The notes below the pieces were generated by a model that worked only from the letters and a program-made list of their open reading frames with translations, ran no database searches and was not told the origin of the DNA. Positions 36,396 to 46,500 of a stretch of 64,000 bases of DNA are shown here, piece by piece. Every line of letters begins with the position of its first letter. The first letter of the stretch is position 1. The stretch comes from Nostoc sp. KVJ3 (lineage in GTDB: Bacteria; Cyanobacteriota; Cyanobacteriia; Cyanobacteriales; Nostocaceae), in NCBI RefSeq assembly GCF_026127265.1, contig NZ_WWFG01000002.1:3188501-3252500 (forward strand), written 5' to 3'. The position numbers and the translations under genes are program-made.

Positions 36396-37547
36396 ATGTT
36401 TAAAACAGTAGTAGGTCACAGTAACGATCCAGATTCTCTATCAGCAGTTGAAGAAGTTATTCAGCAATGTGCTAATTCTCTTGCAGGAGATATACCAAAA
36501 GCTGGGATTCTTTTTTCAGCAATTGACTTTGAACATCCTCTCATTTTGCAGCAAATTTATCAAGCTTTTCCGGGAATTGAGTTGATTGGTGGAACCACAG
36601 ATGGAGAAATTTCTTCAGTCTTAGAGTTTCAGCAGGACTCAATCACTTTAATGTTGTTTTGCTCAGACGAAGTTGAAATTCATGCAGGAGTTGGACGTAA
36701 AGTTTCAAGCGATCCAATTGCTGTAACTAAACAAGCTGTAGAGCAAGCCCAAGCAAAAAGCACCGCGACTCCAAGTCTATGTTTAACTCATCCAGAGAGT
36801 CTTACAATTAGTGGTGTATCTATATTAAATGGCTTAAAGTTAGCTCTGGGTCAAAATGTGCCAATATTCGGTGGTTTGGCAGGCGACCAGTCCAGATATC
36901 AAAATACATATCAATTTTTTCAAACAGAAGTATTAAGTGATTCTGTACCAATTCTGCTTTTTTCTGGCACAATATTGTTTTCTCATGGTGTTGCAAGTGG
37001 TTGGAATCCTATCGGTCAAACAAGTCAAGTGACTAAGGTGGATAAGAACATACTCTATGAAATAGATGGTAAACCAGCTTTAGATTTTTATCATCATTAT
37101 CTAGGTTTGCTTCCTCCTTCAATGGAATATCCTCTAGCAGTATTTGAGCGGGATGGAGACAAATTTTATATAAGAGCCCCTATTGCTTACAATCAGCAAT
37201 CTGGTAGCATCACCTTTTTTGCAGATATTCCCGATAAAGCTATTATTCAAATTGCAGAAGCAGGTTATGAAGATATTTTGGCAGCTTCCAAAGCATCATT
37301 CATGAATGCTTTAGATAATTATCCAGGTGCAGAACCAAGTGCTGTTTTATTTTTTTCATGTGTAGCTCGTCGGCAAATACTTGGTACTAGAGCAAAGGAA
37401 GAGTACCAGAATACAAAACTCTGTTGGGCTAACCATTTACCTGGTTGTGGATTTTATTCTTATGGAGAAATTGCTCCTATAGATCGAATTAGCCAGACAC
37501 AATTTCACAATGAAACATTTGTAACCTTAATTTTGGGAACTCGGTAA
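36396..37547 (+). CDS. FIST-domain signal protein
   Basis: A 383-residue cytoplasmic protein made of FIST-N (about 25-210) and FIST-C (about 215-365) domains, a small-molecule sensing module found with kinases and chemotaxis proteins. The stretches GIELIGGTTDGEISS and VPIFGGLAGD are typical of FIST-N, and LPGCGFYSYGEIAPI of FIST-C. The ligand is thought to be a small molecule such as an amino acid, but is unproven. It sits between two histidine kinases, 32 bases after one and 6 bases before the other, so it probably supplies the input to the kinase that follows. Confidence 0.88.
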   Translation: MFKTVVGHSNDPDSLSAVEEVIQQCANSLAGDIPKAGILFSAIDFEHPLILQQIYQAFPGIELIGGTTDGEISSVLEFQQDSITLMLFCSDEVEIHAGVGRKVSSDPIAVTKQAVEQAQAKSTATPSLCLTHPESLTISGVSILNGLKLALGQNVPIFGGLAGDQSRYQNTYQFFQTEVLSDSVPILLFSGTILFSHGVASGWNPIGQTSQVTKVDKNILYEIDGKPALDFYHHYLGLLPPSMEYPLAVFERDGDKFYIRAPIAYNQQSGSITFFADIPDKAIIQIAEAGYEDILAASKASFMNALDNYPGAEPSAVLFFSCVARRQILGTRAKEEYQNTKLCWANHLPGCGFYSYGEIAPIDRISQTQFHNETFVTLILGTR

Positions 37548-37553
37548 AAACTT

Positions 37554-38597
37554 ATGGAAATTGTTGATTATCAACAAGAAATTAAGGAACTAAAAAAAGC
37601 GAATAGAATTATCCAAAAGCAATTAGAGCGTTCGGAAACAGACCGGATAAAACTAGAAGAGACAAATGAAAAAAAAGAATATTTGCTCAGAAAAGTAATT
37701 GATGAATTAAAAGAATATCAAAACAGCCTAGAAGAAAGAAGCTATGAGCTAGAAATGATGCTTCTTAATCTTCAGATAATACAGAATAAAATGTCTAGCT
37801 TAGGAAGTTTAGTTGCGGATGTAGCCCATGAAATTAACAACCCAGTTGGGTTTATAGCAGGTAATCTGGCTCCAGCTAAAGAATATATCGAGAATTTATT
37901 ACATCTGATCGACCTCTATCAGCAAACCTATCCTCAAACATCTCAAGAAATTCAAGAAACAATCAACCTGATTGATCTGGAGTATATACGTGAGGATTTA
38001 CCTAAGCTCATTTCATCAATGAAGGAAGGTACCGATCGCATTTCTAATATTAGCAACAGCTTGCGAACTTTCTCTAGAGCAGATACAGAACAAAAAGTTT
38101 TGTTTAACCTTCATGAAGGTATTGACAATACTCTCCTTATTCTCAAGCATCGTTTGAAAGATAATAAGATTCGTCCTGCTATTCAAGTAGTTAGAAACTA
38201 CGGCGAACTTCCTCCTTTATTATGCTTTCCCGGACAACTGAATCAGGTATTTATGAATTTGTTGGCAAATGCAATTGATGCTTTAGAAGAGTCTAATTAT
38301 GGATTGAGTTTTAATGAAATTAGTAAAAATCCCAATCAAATTACAATTCATACTGCTCAAAGTCAAGATAAAAATCACGTATTGATTAGAATTCAAGATA
38401 ATGGCGTGGGAATATCTGCTGATGTTCAACAAAAAATATTTGACCATTTATTCACAACCAAACCTGTGGGAAAAGGAACTGGATTAGGATTATCAATCGC
38501 CTATCAGATTATTGCCCAAAAACATAGGGGAACTCTCGAAGTAAAATCTTTGCTAGGAAAAGGTTCTGAGTTTATAATCAATCTTCCAATTTATTAA
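37554..38597 (+). CDS. Histidine kinase lacking its own sensor domain
   Basis: A 347-residue protein. Residues 1-75 are a coiled coil (repeated EL/KK heptads). There is no sensory domain and no membrane segment. HisKA has QNKMSSLGSLVADVAHEINNP (His about residue 96), and the ATPase domain has NLLANAIDALEES, DNGVGISADVQ and GTGLGLSIAYQI. It begins 6 bases after the FIST gene, so the FIST protein is its likely sensor subunit. No output receiver is adjacent. Confidence 0.88.
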   Translation: MEIVDYQQEIKELKKANRIIQKQLERSETDRIKLEETNEKKEYLLRKVIDELKEYQNSLEERSYELEMMLLNLQIIQNKMSSLGSLVADVAHEINNPVGFIAGNLAPAKEYIENLLHLIDLYQQTYPQTSQEIQETINLIDLEYIREDLPKLISSMKEGTDRISNISNSLRTFSRADTEQKVLFNLHEGIDNTLLILKHRLKDNKIRPAIQVVRNYGELPPLLCFPGQLNQVFMNLLANAIDALEESNYGLSFNEISKNPNQITIHTAQSQDKNHVLIRIQDNGVGISADVQQKIFDHLFTTKPVGKGTGLGLSIAYQIIAQKHRGTLEVKSLLGKGSEFIINLPIY

Positions 38598-38841
38598 AAT
38601 AGAAAATCTATCACTTATTAAAATTAATATTTAGTCAATTTAGTTGAATATTATCGTCACCGAATAATTTATAGTTCACAATTTATAATTAACTACGGTT
38701 TTAGTTCAACAAAATTTATTTATAGACAACAGGAAAGTTTTGCCATAATAGCAAATAAGCTGATCTCTGCATAGGCGATCGCAAGATGTAAGGTAGAAAA
38801 AGCCTTGCTAAACTGGGAACTGTTGCAACGACAAGGTTCAG

Positions 38842-38865
38842 AAATTGTGATGGCCATCACAATTT
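38842..38865. promoter_or_regulatory. Perfect CRP-type palindrome (TGTGA-N6-TCACA)
   Basis: A 24-base perfect palindrome is centred at 38853/38854, with the core TGTGATGGCCATCACA at 38846-38861. The core is exactly the TGTGA-N6-TCACA pattern bound by CRP-family regulators, including cyanobacterial cAMP receptor proteins. It lies about 115 bases before the gene at 38979, inside a spacer that otherwise shows no gene (38598-38978). Binding is inferred from pattern only. Confidence 0.65.
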
Positions 38866-38978
38866 ATTAGAAACACAAGCAAGCAGCAAATTTTCTAAAA
38901 AAAGATATCAAGCAGTTACTTTATGGTCATTTTGGGGAACTCTATAACTGTAGTTCCAAGATTGTATCCTCAAAATTT

Positions 38979-39521
38979 ATGACCAATGTACTTAATCACC
39001 CAATAGCTACGCTTAATCTTTCTTTAGAACGCGATATATTTTTACGTACATTAATCAGAGAATTGTCTGGTACTTTGCAGGATGTAGTTGGCTTAGAAGA
39101 AGCTTCTGGATTTATTAGTGTAGTTGGTGAAAGGATGGGTACGCAGATTAACCAAGATTACAAATCTGCTCTGAAAGTCTCAAATCTTTCCCCTAACCAA
39201 GTCGCTGATGTCTTGATTGATTTAAAAAGACGAATCCAAGGCGATTTTTATGTTATTGAGCAGGATGATGAAAAAATTGTCTTTGGCAATCGTGTCTGCC
39301 CATTTGCAGAAAAAGTGCTTAATCGCCCTGCCATGTGTATGATGACTTCAAACGTATTCGGGACGATCGCAGCTAACAATCTGGGCTATGCGAAAGTAGA
39401 ATTGCAAGAGACAATAGCACAGGGTGCTTCTGGATGTAGAGTTATTGTTTATTTAAAACTCACAGAAGAGGCAGAAGATGCAGAAGGTCGAGAATACTTT
39501 AAGGGATTAGAATCTGTATAA
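38979..39521 (+). CDS. Methanogen output domain 1 (MetOD1)-type protein
   Basis: A 180-residue cytoplasmic protein. The N-terminal half is helical (LERDIFLRTLIRELSGTLQD). The C-terminal half carries RVCPFAEKVLNRPAMCMMTS and GASGCRVIVYL, with conserved cysteines C107, C120 and C153, the pattern of the MetOD1 domain that usually ends two-component proteins. The spaced cysteines suggest metal or redox sensing. It is followed 39 bases later by a PAS-histidine kinase and preceded by a CRP-type site, so the two genes probably form one regulated unit. Confidence 0.7.
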   Translation: MTNVLNHPIATLNLSLERDIFLRTLIRELSGTLQDVVGLEEASGFISVVGERMGTQINQDYKSALKVSNLSPNQVADVLIDLKRRIQGDFYVIEQDDEKIVFGNRVCPFAEKVLNRPAMCMMTSNVFGTIAANNLGYAKVELQETIAQGASGCRVIVYLKLTEEAEDAEGREYFKGLESV

Positions 39522-39560
39522 ACTCTTCATTACTAAACTAACTGTATAGTACAAGCTTGA

Positions 39561-40973
39561 GTGCAGATATGTAAATTAGAATCGAACCCTGAAATTGAAA
39601 TCCCCATGACTCCTGAACAATTTCTTGAATTTGCCAGAGTTTTACCAGAACCTTTGCTCTTGGTAAGTGGAGAGGGTCAGTTGTTAGCGACCAATCAACC
39701 AGTAGCAGATATGCTGGGGTTACGTCGTCAGGAACTGCGGGGAAAAATGCTCTTTGAACTTGTAACTCAGTCTACTGACGATGTTGTAAAGTACCTGCAA
39801 GTTTGTTCATGTAGCAGAGCAATGGTGATTGGCTCCTTGACTTTACGAAAAAATGATGGACAAATGCTAATATGTCGTAGCCAAGGAGCCGTTATTCAAC
39901 CTTGGTCTCCTGAATCTTCAGCTTTAATTATCTTACGCTTAGAAAATAGAACTTTAGCCAGCAGTAATTTTGTTCTCCTTAACCAGAAAATCGATGAGTT
40001 AGCAAAAGAAGTCCAGAGACGTAAACAGGCAGAGGAAGCGCTCTTGAAAGCTAATCAAGAGTTAGAAATTAGGGTTGAGGAACGTACAACCGCTTTACAA
40101 GAAACACTAAAGGAACTACAACTTACCCAAACTCAACTTATCCAAGCTGAGAAAATGTCTAGTTTAGGACAGATGGTCGCTGGTATTGCTCATGAAATTA
40201 ATAACCCAGTGAGTTTTATTCATGGGAACCTCCATCACGCCCATAAATATACTCATGATTTACTGAAATTGGTGCAAATTTATCAACAAGTTTGTCCGAA
40301 TACTCTAGAAATTCAACAAAAGCTAGAAGAAATAGACTTAGATTTTCTGATTCAAGATTTAACTAAACTTTTCCAGTCAATGAAAGTGGGAACAGAGCGA
40401 ATTCAGGAAATTGTTAAATCACTACGTAATTTTTCGAGACTAGATGAAGCAGAATTTAAAAAAGTTAATATTCACGAAGGAATTGATAGTGCTTTAATGA
40501 TTTTGGAGCATCGACTCCAAGCTAGGCATGATTACCCAGAAATTAAAGTCATCAAAAAATATAGTCAGCTACCTAATGTAACTTGCTATCCCGGTCAACT
40601 AAACCAAGTGTTTATGAATATACTTGCTAATGCAATCGATGCACTTGAAGCTTCGGTAAGCAATTCAGAAATAACTGACAATCAAAAGCTGATAAGAAAT
40701 AATCTCCAAATTCAAATCAAAACTGAAGTAATCGATGACAAATGGGTAACGGTTAGTATTGCTGATAATGGTTTGGGAATAAGTGAACAACTTCGCTCAA
40801 AGGTATTCGATCCGTTTTTCACTACTAAACCCGTGGGTAAAGGGACAGGACTAGGGTTATCTGTAAGCTATCAGATTATTGTTGGAAAACATGACGGACA
40901 ACTTAGCTGTTTTTCTGTTCCAGGAAAAGGTGCGGAATTTGTTATTAAGATACCTGTTAACTCAGGCTCGTAA
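39561..40973 (+). CDS. PAS-domain sensor histidine kinase
   Basis: A 470-residue cytoplasmic kinase. A PAS domain (about 16-125: EPLLLVSGEGQLLATNQPVA) is followed by a long coiled coil (about 140-190), a HisKA-like region with EKMSSLGQMVAGIAHEINNP and an ATPase domain (NILANAIDALE, DNGLGIS, GTGLGLSVSYQI). The GTG at 39561 gives 470 residues; the ATG at 39606 (MTPEQFLEFARVLPEP) is an equally good start and would trim 15 residues. It lies directly behind the MetOD1 gene, its likely partner. Confidence 0.88.
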   Translation: MQICKLESNPEIEIPMTPEQFLEFARVLPEPLLLVSGEGQLLATNQPVADMLGLRRQELRGKMLFELVTQSTDDVVKYLQVCSCSRAMVIGSLTLRKNDGQMLICRSQGAVIQPWSPESSALIILRLENRTLASSNFVLLNQKIDELAKEVQRRKQAEEALLKANQELEIRVEERTTALQETLKELQLTQTQLIQAEKMSSLGQMVAGIAHEINNPVSFIHGNLHHAHKYTHDLLKLVQIYQQVCPNTLEIQQKLEEIDLDFLIQDLTKLFQSMKVGTERIQEIVKSLRNFSRLDEAEFKKVNIHEGIDSALMILEHRLQARHDYPEIKVIKKYSQLPNVTCYPGQLNQVFMNILANAIDALEASVSNSEITDNQKLIRNNLQIQIKTEVIDDKWVTVSIADNGLGISEQLRSKVFDPFFTTKPVGKGTGLGLSVSYQIIVGKHDGQLSCFSVPGKGAEFVIKIPVNSGS

Positions 40974-41086
40974 AATTTTAGGACTTATAAATCAATACAC
41001 TTCAGTTAAGTATTTCTTCTCTCTCTTCTCTCTGTGTCCTCTGCGCCTCTGCGGTTCGTAAAAAAAGAGTTTTAGCCTTAAGAAGA

Positions 41087-41458
41087 TGTTTGAAAAGTCC
41101 TTTTATTAGTAGCAAAACGTTTTAGATCCCCCTAAATCCCCCTTAAAAAGGGGGACTTTGATTCCAGTTCCCCCCCTTTTTAAGGGCAGGGCTGATTCAT
41201 TCCCCAAAGAGCGCTAAATATCAAGGGTTATAGCGATTTAAAATTGATTATTTTGTTACCAGCTTGCCAAGAAAATGAACAATTTTACTGTTGTTCAAGT
41301 GCTTAAAAGTTCATCTTCTCGTCACCCTCACTTACAATTTTCTCGCTAACCATCTTGACAAACTCCTTCGTCTTGTGGAATGAATCAGCCCTGCTTTTTA
41401 AGGGGGGTTAGGGGGGATCAACAAGTGCCTAAAATCACAGCTAAATACTTTTCAAACA
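41087..41458. repeat. Nested palindromic repeat, outer elements
   Basis: The outermost arms are TGTTTGAAAAGT (41087-41098) and ACTTTTCAAACA (41447-41458). Inside lies a second palindrome starting GATCCCCCTAAATCCCCC at 41125 and ending TTAGGGGGGATC at 41419. That palindrome is split by a third element at 41187-41393, described separately. No coding sequence is present. The order shows successive insertion of small non-autonomous elements in the spacer between the PAS-kinase and ndhB. A common CTCTGCGCCTCTGCGG repeat precedes it at 41040-41055. Confidence 0.85.
41187..41393. mobile_element. 207-bp MITE with target-site duplication
   Basis: The terminal inverted repeats are CAGGGCTGATTCATTCC (41187-41203) and its exact complement (41377-41393), 17 bp each. 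The element is flanked by an 11-bp direct repeat, CTTTTTAAGGG, at 41176-41186 and 41394-41404. This is the pattern left by a cut-and-paste transposase. The interior has no open frame of note, so it must have been moved by an enzyme encoded elsewhere. The target was the arm of an older palindromic repeat. Confidence 0.9.
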
Positions 41459-41511
41459 ACCTCTAAGTGAACCATATTGACTTATAAACGCATATTCATG
41501 TATAAACAAAA

Positions 41512-41537
41512 GCCTGTCTGCTAATTAGCAAACAGGC
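41512..41537 (-). terminator. Rho-independent terminator of ndhB
   Basis: Read on the minus strand, GCCTGTTTGCTAA pairs with TTAGCAGACAGGC almost perfectly (one G-T pair), followed by TTTTGTTT. It begins 35 bases after the ndhB stop codon. Confidence 0.85.
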
Positions 41538-41571
41538 GTGTCTTTGAGTGCAAAGTTGTATTGAAACCCGG

Positions 41572-43176
41572 TTAAATCTTAGCGGTAGAATCAACTGAGG
41601 GTTGAGACTGACTAACCGAATCTAACTTTGGTAAAAGCACTAGATTTTGTGTTTTTACATTACTTTTGATTGTTGCTTGCAAAAATGGGGTATTGGAGAT
41701 GGAATTGTTAGCCAATGTAAACAGTGGATTTGACAAAATCCCTGCTATAGAAGTGGCAATTAATGTTACCACCAACCCTACTTGCAAAGGTCTTAGCCCA
41801 GGCAAATCCCAACGCACTTGGGGATAATTTTTTACTGCGTCGGACATTTCATGTGGTTCTTTGACTACCATCATCTTAACTACGCGAATGTAGTAGTAGA
41901 TGGAGACGACGCTGGTAATTAAGCCCAGTAAGACTAACCAATAAAGCCCTGCTTGCCAACCAGCCCAGAATAAATAAATCTTGCCGAAAAACCCAGCCAA
42001 CGGGGGAATACCACCCAGGGAAAGCAGGGCAATACTCAACCCCAGTGTTAGGAGTGGGTCTTTTTGATACAAGCCAGAGTATTCGGCAATCTGATCGGTT
42101 CCTGTCCGCAGTGAGAACAGGATGATGCAGGTAAAGCCACACAGGTTCATGAACAAGTAAACCAGGAGGTAAAATATCATACTGGCATACCCGGCTTGTG
42201 TGCCAGCAATCAAGCCAATCATCACAAACCCAGCTTGGGCAATAGATGAGTAAGCTAGCATTCGTTTCATGCTGGTTTGGGCTAGGGCGACTACGTTACC
42301 CAAAATCATGCTGAGAACGGCTAGAGCGGTGAAGACAAATCTCCACTCGTCTGCAACTAGGGGGAAGGCTGTTGTCAGCAAGCGGATGGCTAGGGCAAAC
42401 CCAGCTGCTTTGGAACCAACAGATAAAAAGGCGATGACTGGGGTGGGAGCGCCTTCGTAAACGTCTGGTGTCCACTGGTGGAAGGGGGCGGCGGAGATTT
42501 TGAAGCCAATACCTGCGATCGCAAAAACTAAGGCAATCACTAAACCTAAAGATTGTCCCACTTTCGCTGCGGCAATGCCATTTGCGATCGCACTTAGTTC
42601 TGTTTGTCCTCCAGATAGTCCATACAGCAGTGATACACCGTACAAAAATACTGCCGTACTGGAAGCCCCAATTAACAAGTATTTCAGCGCCGCTTCATTG
42701 GAGCGGGGGTCACGCTTGGTATAACCTGTTAACAAATAAGAGGAAATACTCAGGGTTTCTAGGGAGATGAAAATCATCACCAACTCACTAGCCCCGGATA
42801 AAAACATCCCTCCTAAAGTTGCACTCAGCAAAATAGCGATGAATTCGGCTAATGGCGTGCCGCTCTGATCGACGTAGCGAATTGACATCAGTATAGTGAC
42901 GGCGGCAGACAAGGCAATGATGCCGCGAAAGACGATACTCAAATCATCACCGTTAAAGCCACCGCTAAAAGAGATGGGATTAGGAGCGTCCCATTGAAAA
43001 TATAGGGCGACAATCGAAGCAAATAAACCTGCGATCGCTAGATATCCAATCCAGCGTGCGGATGTACGCCCCAAAATCAAATCAACAATCAAAACCCCCA
43101 AGAGGGTGAGAATAACAATCCCCTCTGGTAAAATCGTTCCAGCATTTAACTGGGATGCAATATTAGCAAAATCCAT
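41572..43176 (-). CDS. ndhB: NAD(P)H-quinone oxidoreductase subunit 2 (NdhB)
   Basis: A 534-residue thylakoid membrane protein with about 14 hydrophobic helices, one of the proton-pumping subunits of the NDH-1 complex used in respiration and cyclic electron flow. The proton-channel hallmarks are ISLETLSISSYLLTGY (glutamate near residue 143) and FKISAAPFHQWTPDVYEGAP (lysine and histidines near 232-250). The start MDFANIASQLNAGTILPEG matches the family N-terminus. It is a single-gene unit with its own terminator, transcribed away from apcE. Confidence 0.96.
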   Translation of the reverse strand: MDFANIASQLNAGTILPEGIVILTLLGVLIVDLILGRTSARWIGYLAIAGLFASIVALYFQWDAPNPISFSGGFNGDDLSIVFRGIIALSAAVTILMSIRYVDQSGTPLAEFIAILLSATLGGMFLSGASELVMIFISLETLSISSYLLTGYTKRDPRSNEAALKYLLIGASSTAVFLYGVSLLYGLSGGQTELSAIANGIAAAKVGQSLGLVIALVFAIAGIGFKISAAPFHQWTPDVYEGAPTPVIAFLSVGSKAAGFALAIRLLTTAFPLVADEWRFVFTALAVLSMILGNVVALAQTSMKRMLAYSSIAQAGFVMIGLIAGTQAGYASMIFYLLVYLFMNLCGFTCIILFSLRTGTDQIAEYSGLYQKDPLLTLGLSIALLSLGGIPPLAGFFGKIYLFWAGWQAGLYWLVLLGLITSVVSIYYYIRVVKMMVVKEPHEMSDAVKNYPQVRWDLPGLRPLQVGLVVTLIATSIAGILSNPLFTLANNSISNTPFLQATIKSNVKTQNLVLLPKLDSVSQSQPSVDSTAKI

Positions 43177-43584
43177 GAGATGTATAGGTTTTGGCGATTA
43201 GACATTAAGGCTAACTCTGTTCACTCTAGCAAGTTTTCTAATTCGCGGACTAGCTCTTTGAACAAGAATGAATCCCAAACTGTCTGACAATTAGCTTATG
43301 CCTACTGGACTACTTAGTTACAAAACTTAGGTTTGATCTCAGCCAAACAAGAGTATGTACTGTTAAGACTCAATGCATCTAAGCTACAGCTTCTACATAC
43401 TTCTTAATAAACCAGCCTTGAGAACGCAAAACGTTCTAATCTAAAAGCTAACTGGGTTAATTTACTGGCAGTTTTGTAGGCAAAACTCTCAAGCTGATAA
43501 AGCACAGAGACACTGATGTGTCAACCCTCAAAACCACCCAGATTTAACATATGTAACGATTATGATGGGAGTTTTACAAATCCG
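43177..43584. other. Divergent promoter region of ndhB and apcE
   Basis: This 400-base spacer must hold the promoters of ndhB (minus) and the apc operon (plus), which is normally very strongly expressed. I see AGAACG/CGTTCT arms (near 43421-43437) but no certain promoter box. A frame running from 43516 into apcE is only the in-frame leader of that gene. Confidence 0.5.
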
Positions 43585-46500
43585 ATGAGTATTAAGGCGA
43601 GTGGTGGAAGCTCAGTTGCGCGTCCGCAACTATATCAAACCCTAGCTGTAGCGACAATTACCCAAGCCGAGCAGCAAGACCGCTTTTTGGTAAGTGGTGA
43701 ACTAAATGAACTGGCAAGCTATTTTGCATCTGGTGCAAAGCGTTTAGAAATTTCTCAGACGCTTACAGATAATGCCGAAATTATTGTGTCTCGCGCTGCC
43801 AACCGGATTTTTGTTGGTGGTTCGCCAATGGCTTTTTTAGAAAAGCCCAGAGAAGCAGAATTAGTAACTGCTGGTGGTGGCGCGAATGTTCAACAAGGGA
43901 TGCAACTGGGAACAGTAACCTATGTTGAAAGTCGTGGTGGGTTTCTAGAAAATTTACGCTCAATCTTTAACTCATCCCCCAGTGGCCCGACACCATCGGG
44001 TTTCAGACCAATTAACATTGCTCGCTATGGCCCAAGCAATATGGCCAAGAGCTTGCGGGATTTATCTTGGTTCTTGCGTTACGCTACTTATGCGATCGTT
44101 GCTGGCGACCCCAACATCATAGCTGTGAATACACGGGGTTTACGGGAAATAATTGAGAATGCCTGTTCTGGTGAAGCAACGCTAGTAGCTTTGCAAGAAA
44201 TCAAAGCAGGTGCTCTTTCCTTTTTCCGCAAAGATGCTGAGGCTACAGAAATTGTGTCTCAGTACATGGATGTTTTGTTAACAGAATTCAAAGCAGCCAC
44301 ACCTTCAAATAAAGTCCGCCAACGCCCCTCTAGTGACCAGCAAGGTTTAGAACTGCCGCAAATTTACTTTAATGCAGCAGAACGCCGTCCGAAGTTTGTC
44401 TTGAAGACTGGGTTATCAGCTAGCGAAAAAAATGAGGTAATCAAGGCCGCATATCGGCAAATCTTTGAGCGCGACATTACCCGTGCTTATAGCTTATCCA
44501 TATCTGACCTAGAATCCAAAGTCAAGAATGGCGACATCTCTGTGAAAGAGTTTGTCCGTCGTCTAGCTAAATCTCCCCTTTACCAAAAACAGTTTTATCA
44601 GCCTTTTATTAACAGCCGAGTCATCGAACTAGCTTTCCGTCACATTTTAGGACGGGGGCCAAGTAGCCGCGAAGAAGTACAAAAATACTTCTCGATTATT
44701 TCTAACGGTGGTCTACCAGCCTTGGTAGATGCCTTAGTCGATTCTGCTGAATACAGCGACTATTTTGGTGAAGAAACAGTACCCTACCTCCGGGGTCTGG
44801 GTCAAGAAGCCCAAGAATGTCGCAACTGGGGGCCGCAGCAAGATCTGTTTAACTACAGTGCGCCTTTCCGCAAAATACCTCAGTTCATTACCACATTTGC
44901 GGCTTACGAGCAACCGTTACCAGATCAACATCCCTACGGTTCTGGCAATGACCCCTTAGAAATTCAGTTTGGGGCGATTTTCCCGAAAGAAACTCGCAAC
45001 CCCAGCACCCGTCCGGCTCCTTTTGGCAAGGATACCAAGCGCATCCTGATTCACCAAGGGGCAGGGATTAATAACCAAAATAGTAACCCCAAAGCGCGGG
45101 GTGAAGCTCCTGGTACCCTTGGTCCCAAGGTGTTCAAATTAGACCAGCTACCTGGTACTAGAGGTAAAAAGGCTGCCAAAAATTCTAGCGTCAGATACTC
45201 CGAAAGCTCCACGCAAGCACTGATTAAAGCTGCTTACTTGCAAGTTTTTGGTCGCGATCTTTACGAAGGTCAGCGCCCGAAGGTATTGGAAATCAAGCTG
45301 GAAAACGGCGACATCTCGGTACGGGAGTTTATCCGTGCTTTGGCTAAGTCGGATGTATTCCGCAATCTGTACTGGTCATCGCTCTATGTTTGTAAAGCGA
45401 TCGAGTATATTCACCGCCGTTTGTTGGGTCGTCCGACTTATGGCCGTCAAGAAATCAACAAATACTTTGACATCGCGGCTAAACAGGGCTTTTACGCGGT
45501 AGTTGATGCCATTATTAACAGCGTAGAATACAGCGAAGCATTTGGTGAAGATACAATTCCTTACGAACGTTATCTGACTCCTGGTGGTGTATCAGGGCGA
45601 CAATTGCGCGTTGGTAGCATTCGTGAAGATGTTGCGGCGAAAATTCAGAAGGAAGTAACGCCGAGCTTTGTAACACTGGGTACAGTGACAGAAAATCGGT
45701 CAGAACCAGATATTCAGTTCCGCATTAACCAAGGTGTCACCAAGCAACGCGAACAAACCAAAATCTTCAAATTGGTGGCGAATACCAGTGATAAAGTTGC
45801 AGTGCAAACTTTGATCAGTGCTGCGTATCGTCAGATATTTGAGCGGGATATTGCACCCTACATCGCCAAAAACGAATTTACGGCGTGGGAAAGCAAGCTG
45901 GGGAATGGCGAAATTAGCGTGAAGGAATTTATTGAAGGTTTGGGTTACTCTAACCTATACCTGAAAGAGTTCTACACACCTTACCCCAACACCAAGGTAA
46001 TTGAGTTAGGAACTAAACACTTCCTGGGACGTGCGCCACTAGACCAAGCAGAAATCCGCAAGTATAACCAGATTTTGGCTACTCAAGGTATTCGTGCCTT
46101 TATTGGTGCTTTGGTAGATAGTGTGGAATATAACCAGGTGTTTGGTGAAGATACAGTGCCTTACCGTCGCTTCCCAACCCTCCCGGCGGCAAACTTCCCG
46201 AATACAGAGAAGTTGTACAACCAGCTTACCAAGCAAAACGATGATGTCGTTGTACCTAGCTTTAAGCCAGTACAGCCGCGCGTGGGATCGACTACTACTC
46301 CGCTTTTAGCCCAGGCGATCGCAGATATAGCCGCGCATACAAACGGTAAGCCCTCATTTGCTGAACTGGGTCGTTCCTACAACGATGGTAGCGGACAATC
46401 CATAGAACAGGGTGTGCGAAAAAATGCACGTATTTACCGTCTAACGGAAAGCACCAACCAAGCCCAAAAACAACAGGTAATCAACGCCATTTACCATCAA

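Noticed and set aside
43516..43584. An upstream extension of apcE giving 23 extra residues.
   Set aside because: The known ApcE N-terminus begins at MSIKASGGSSVARPQ, and the extension has no conserved character.
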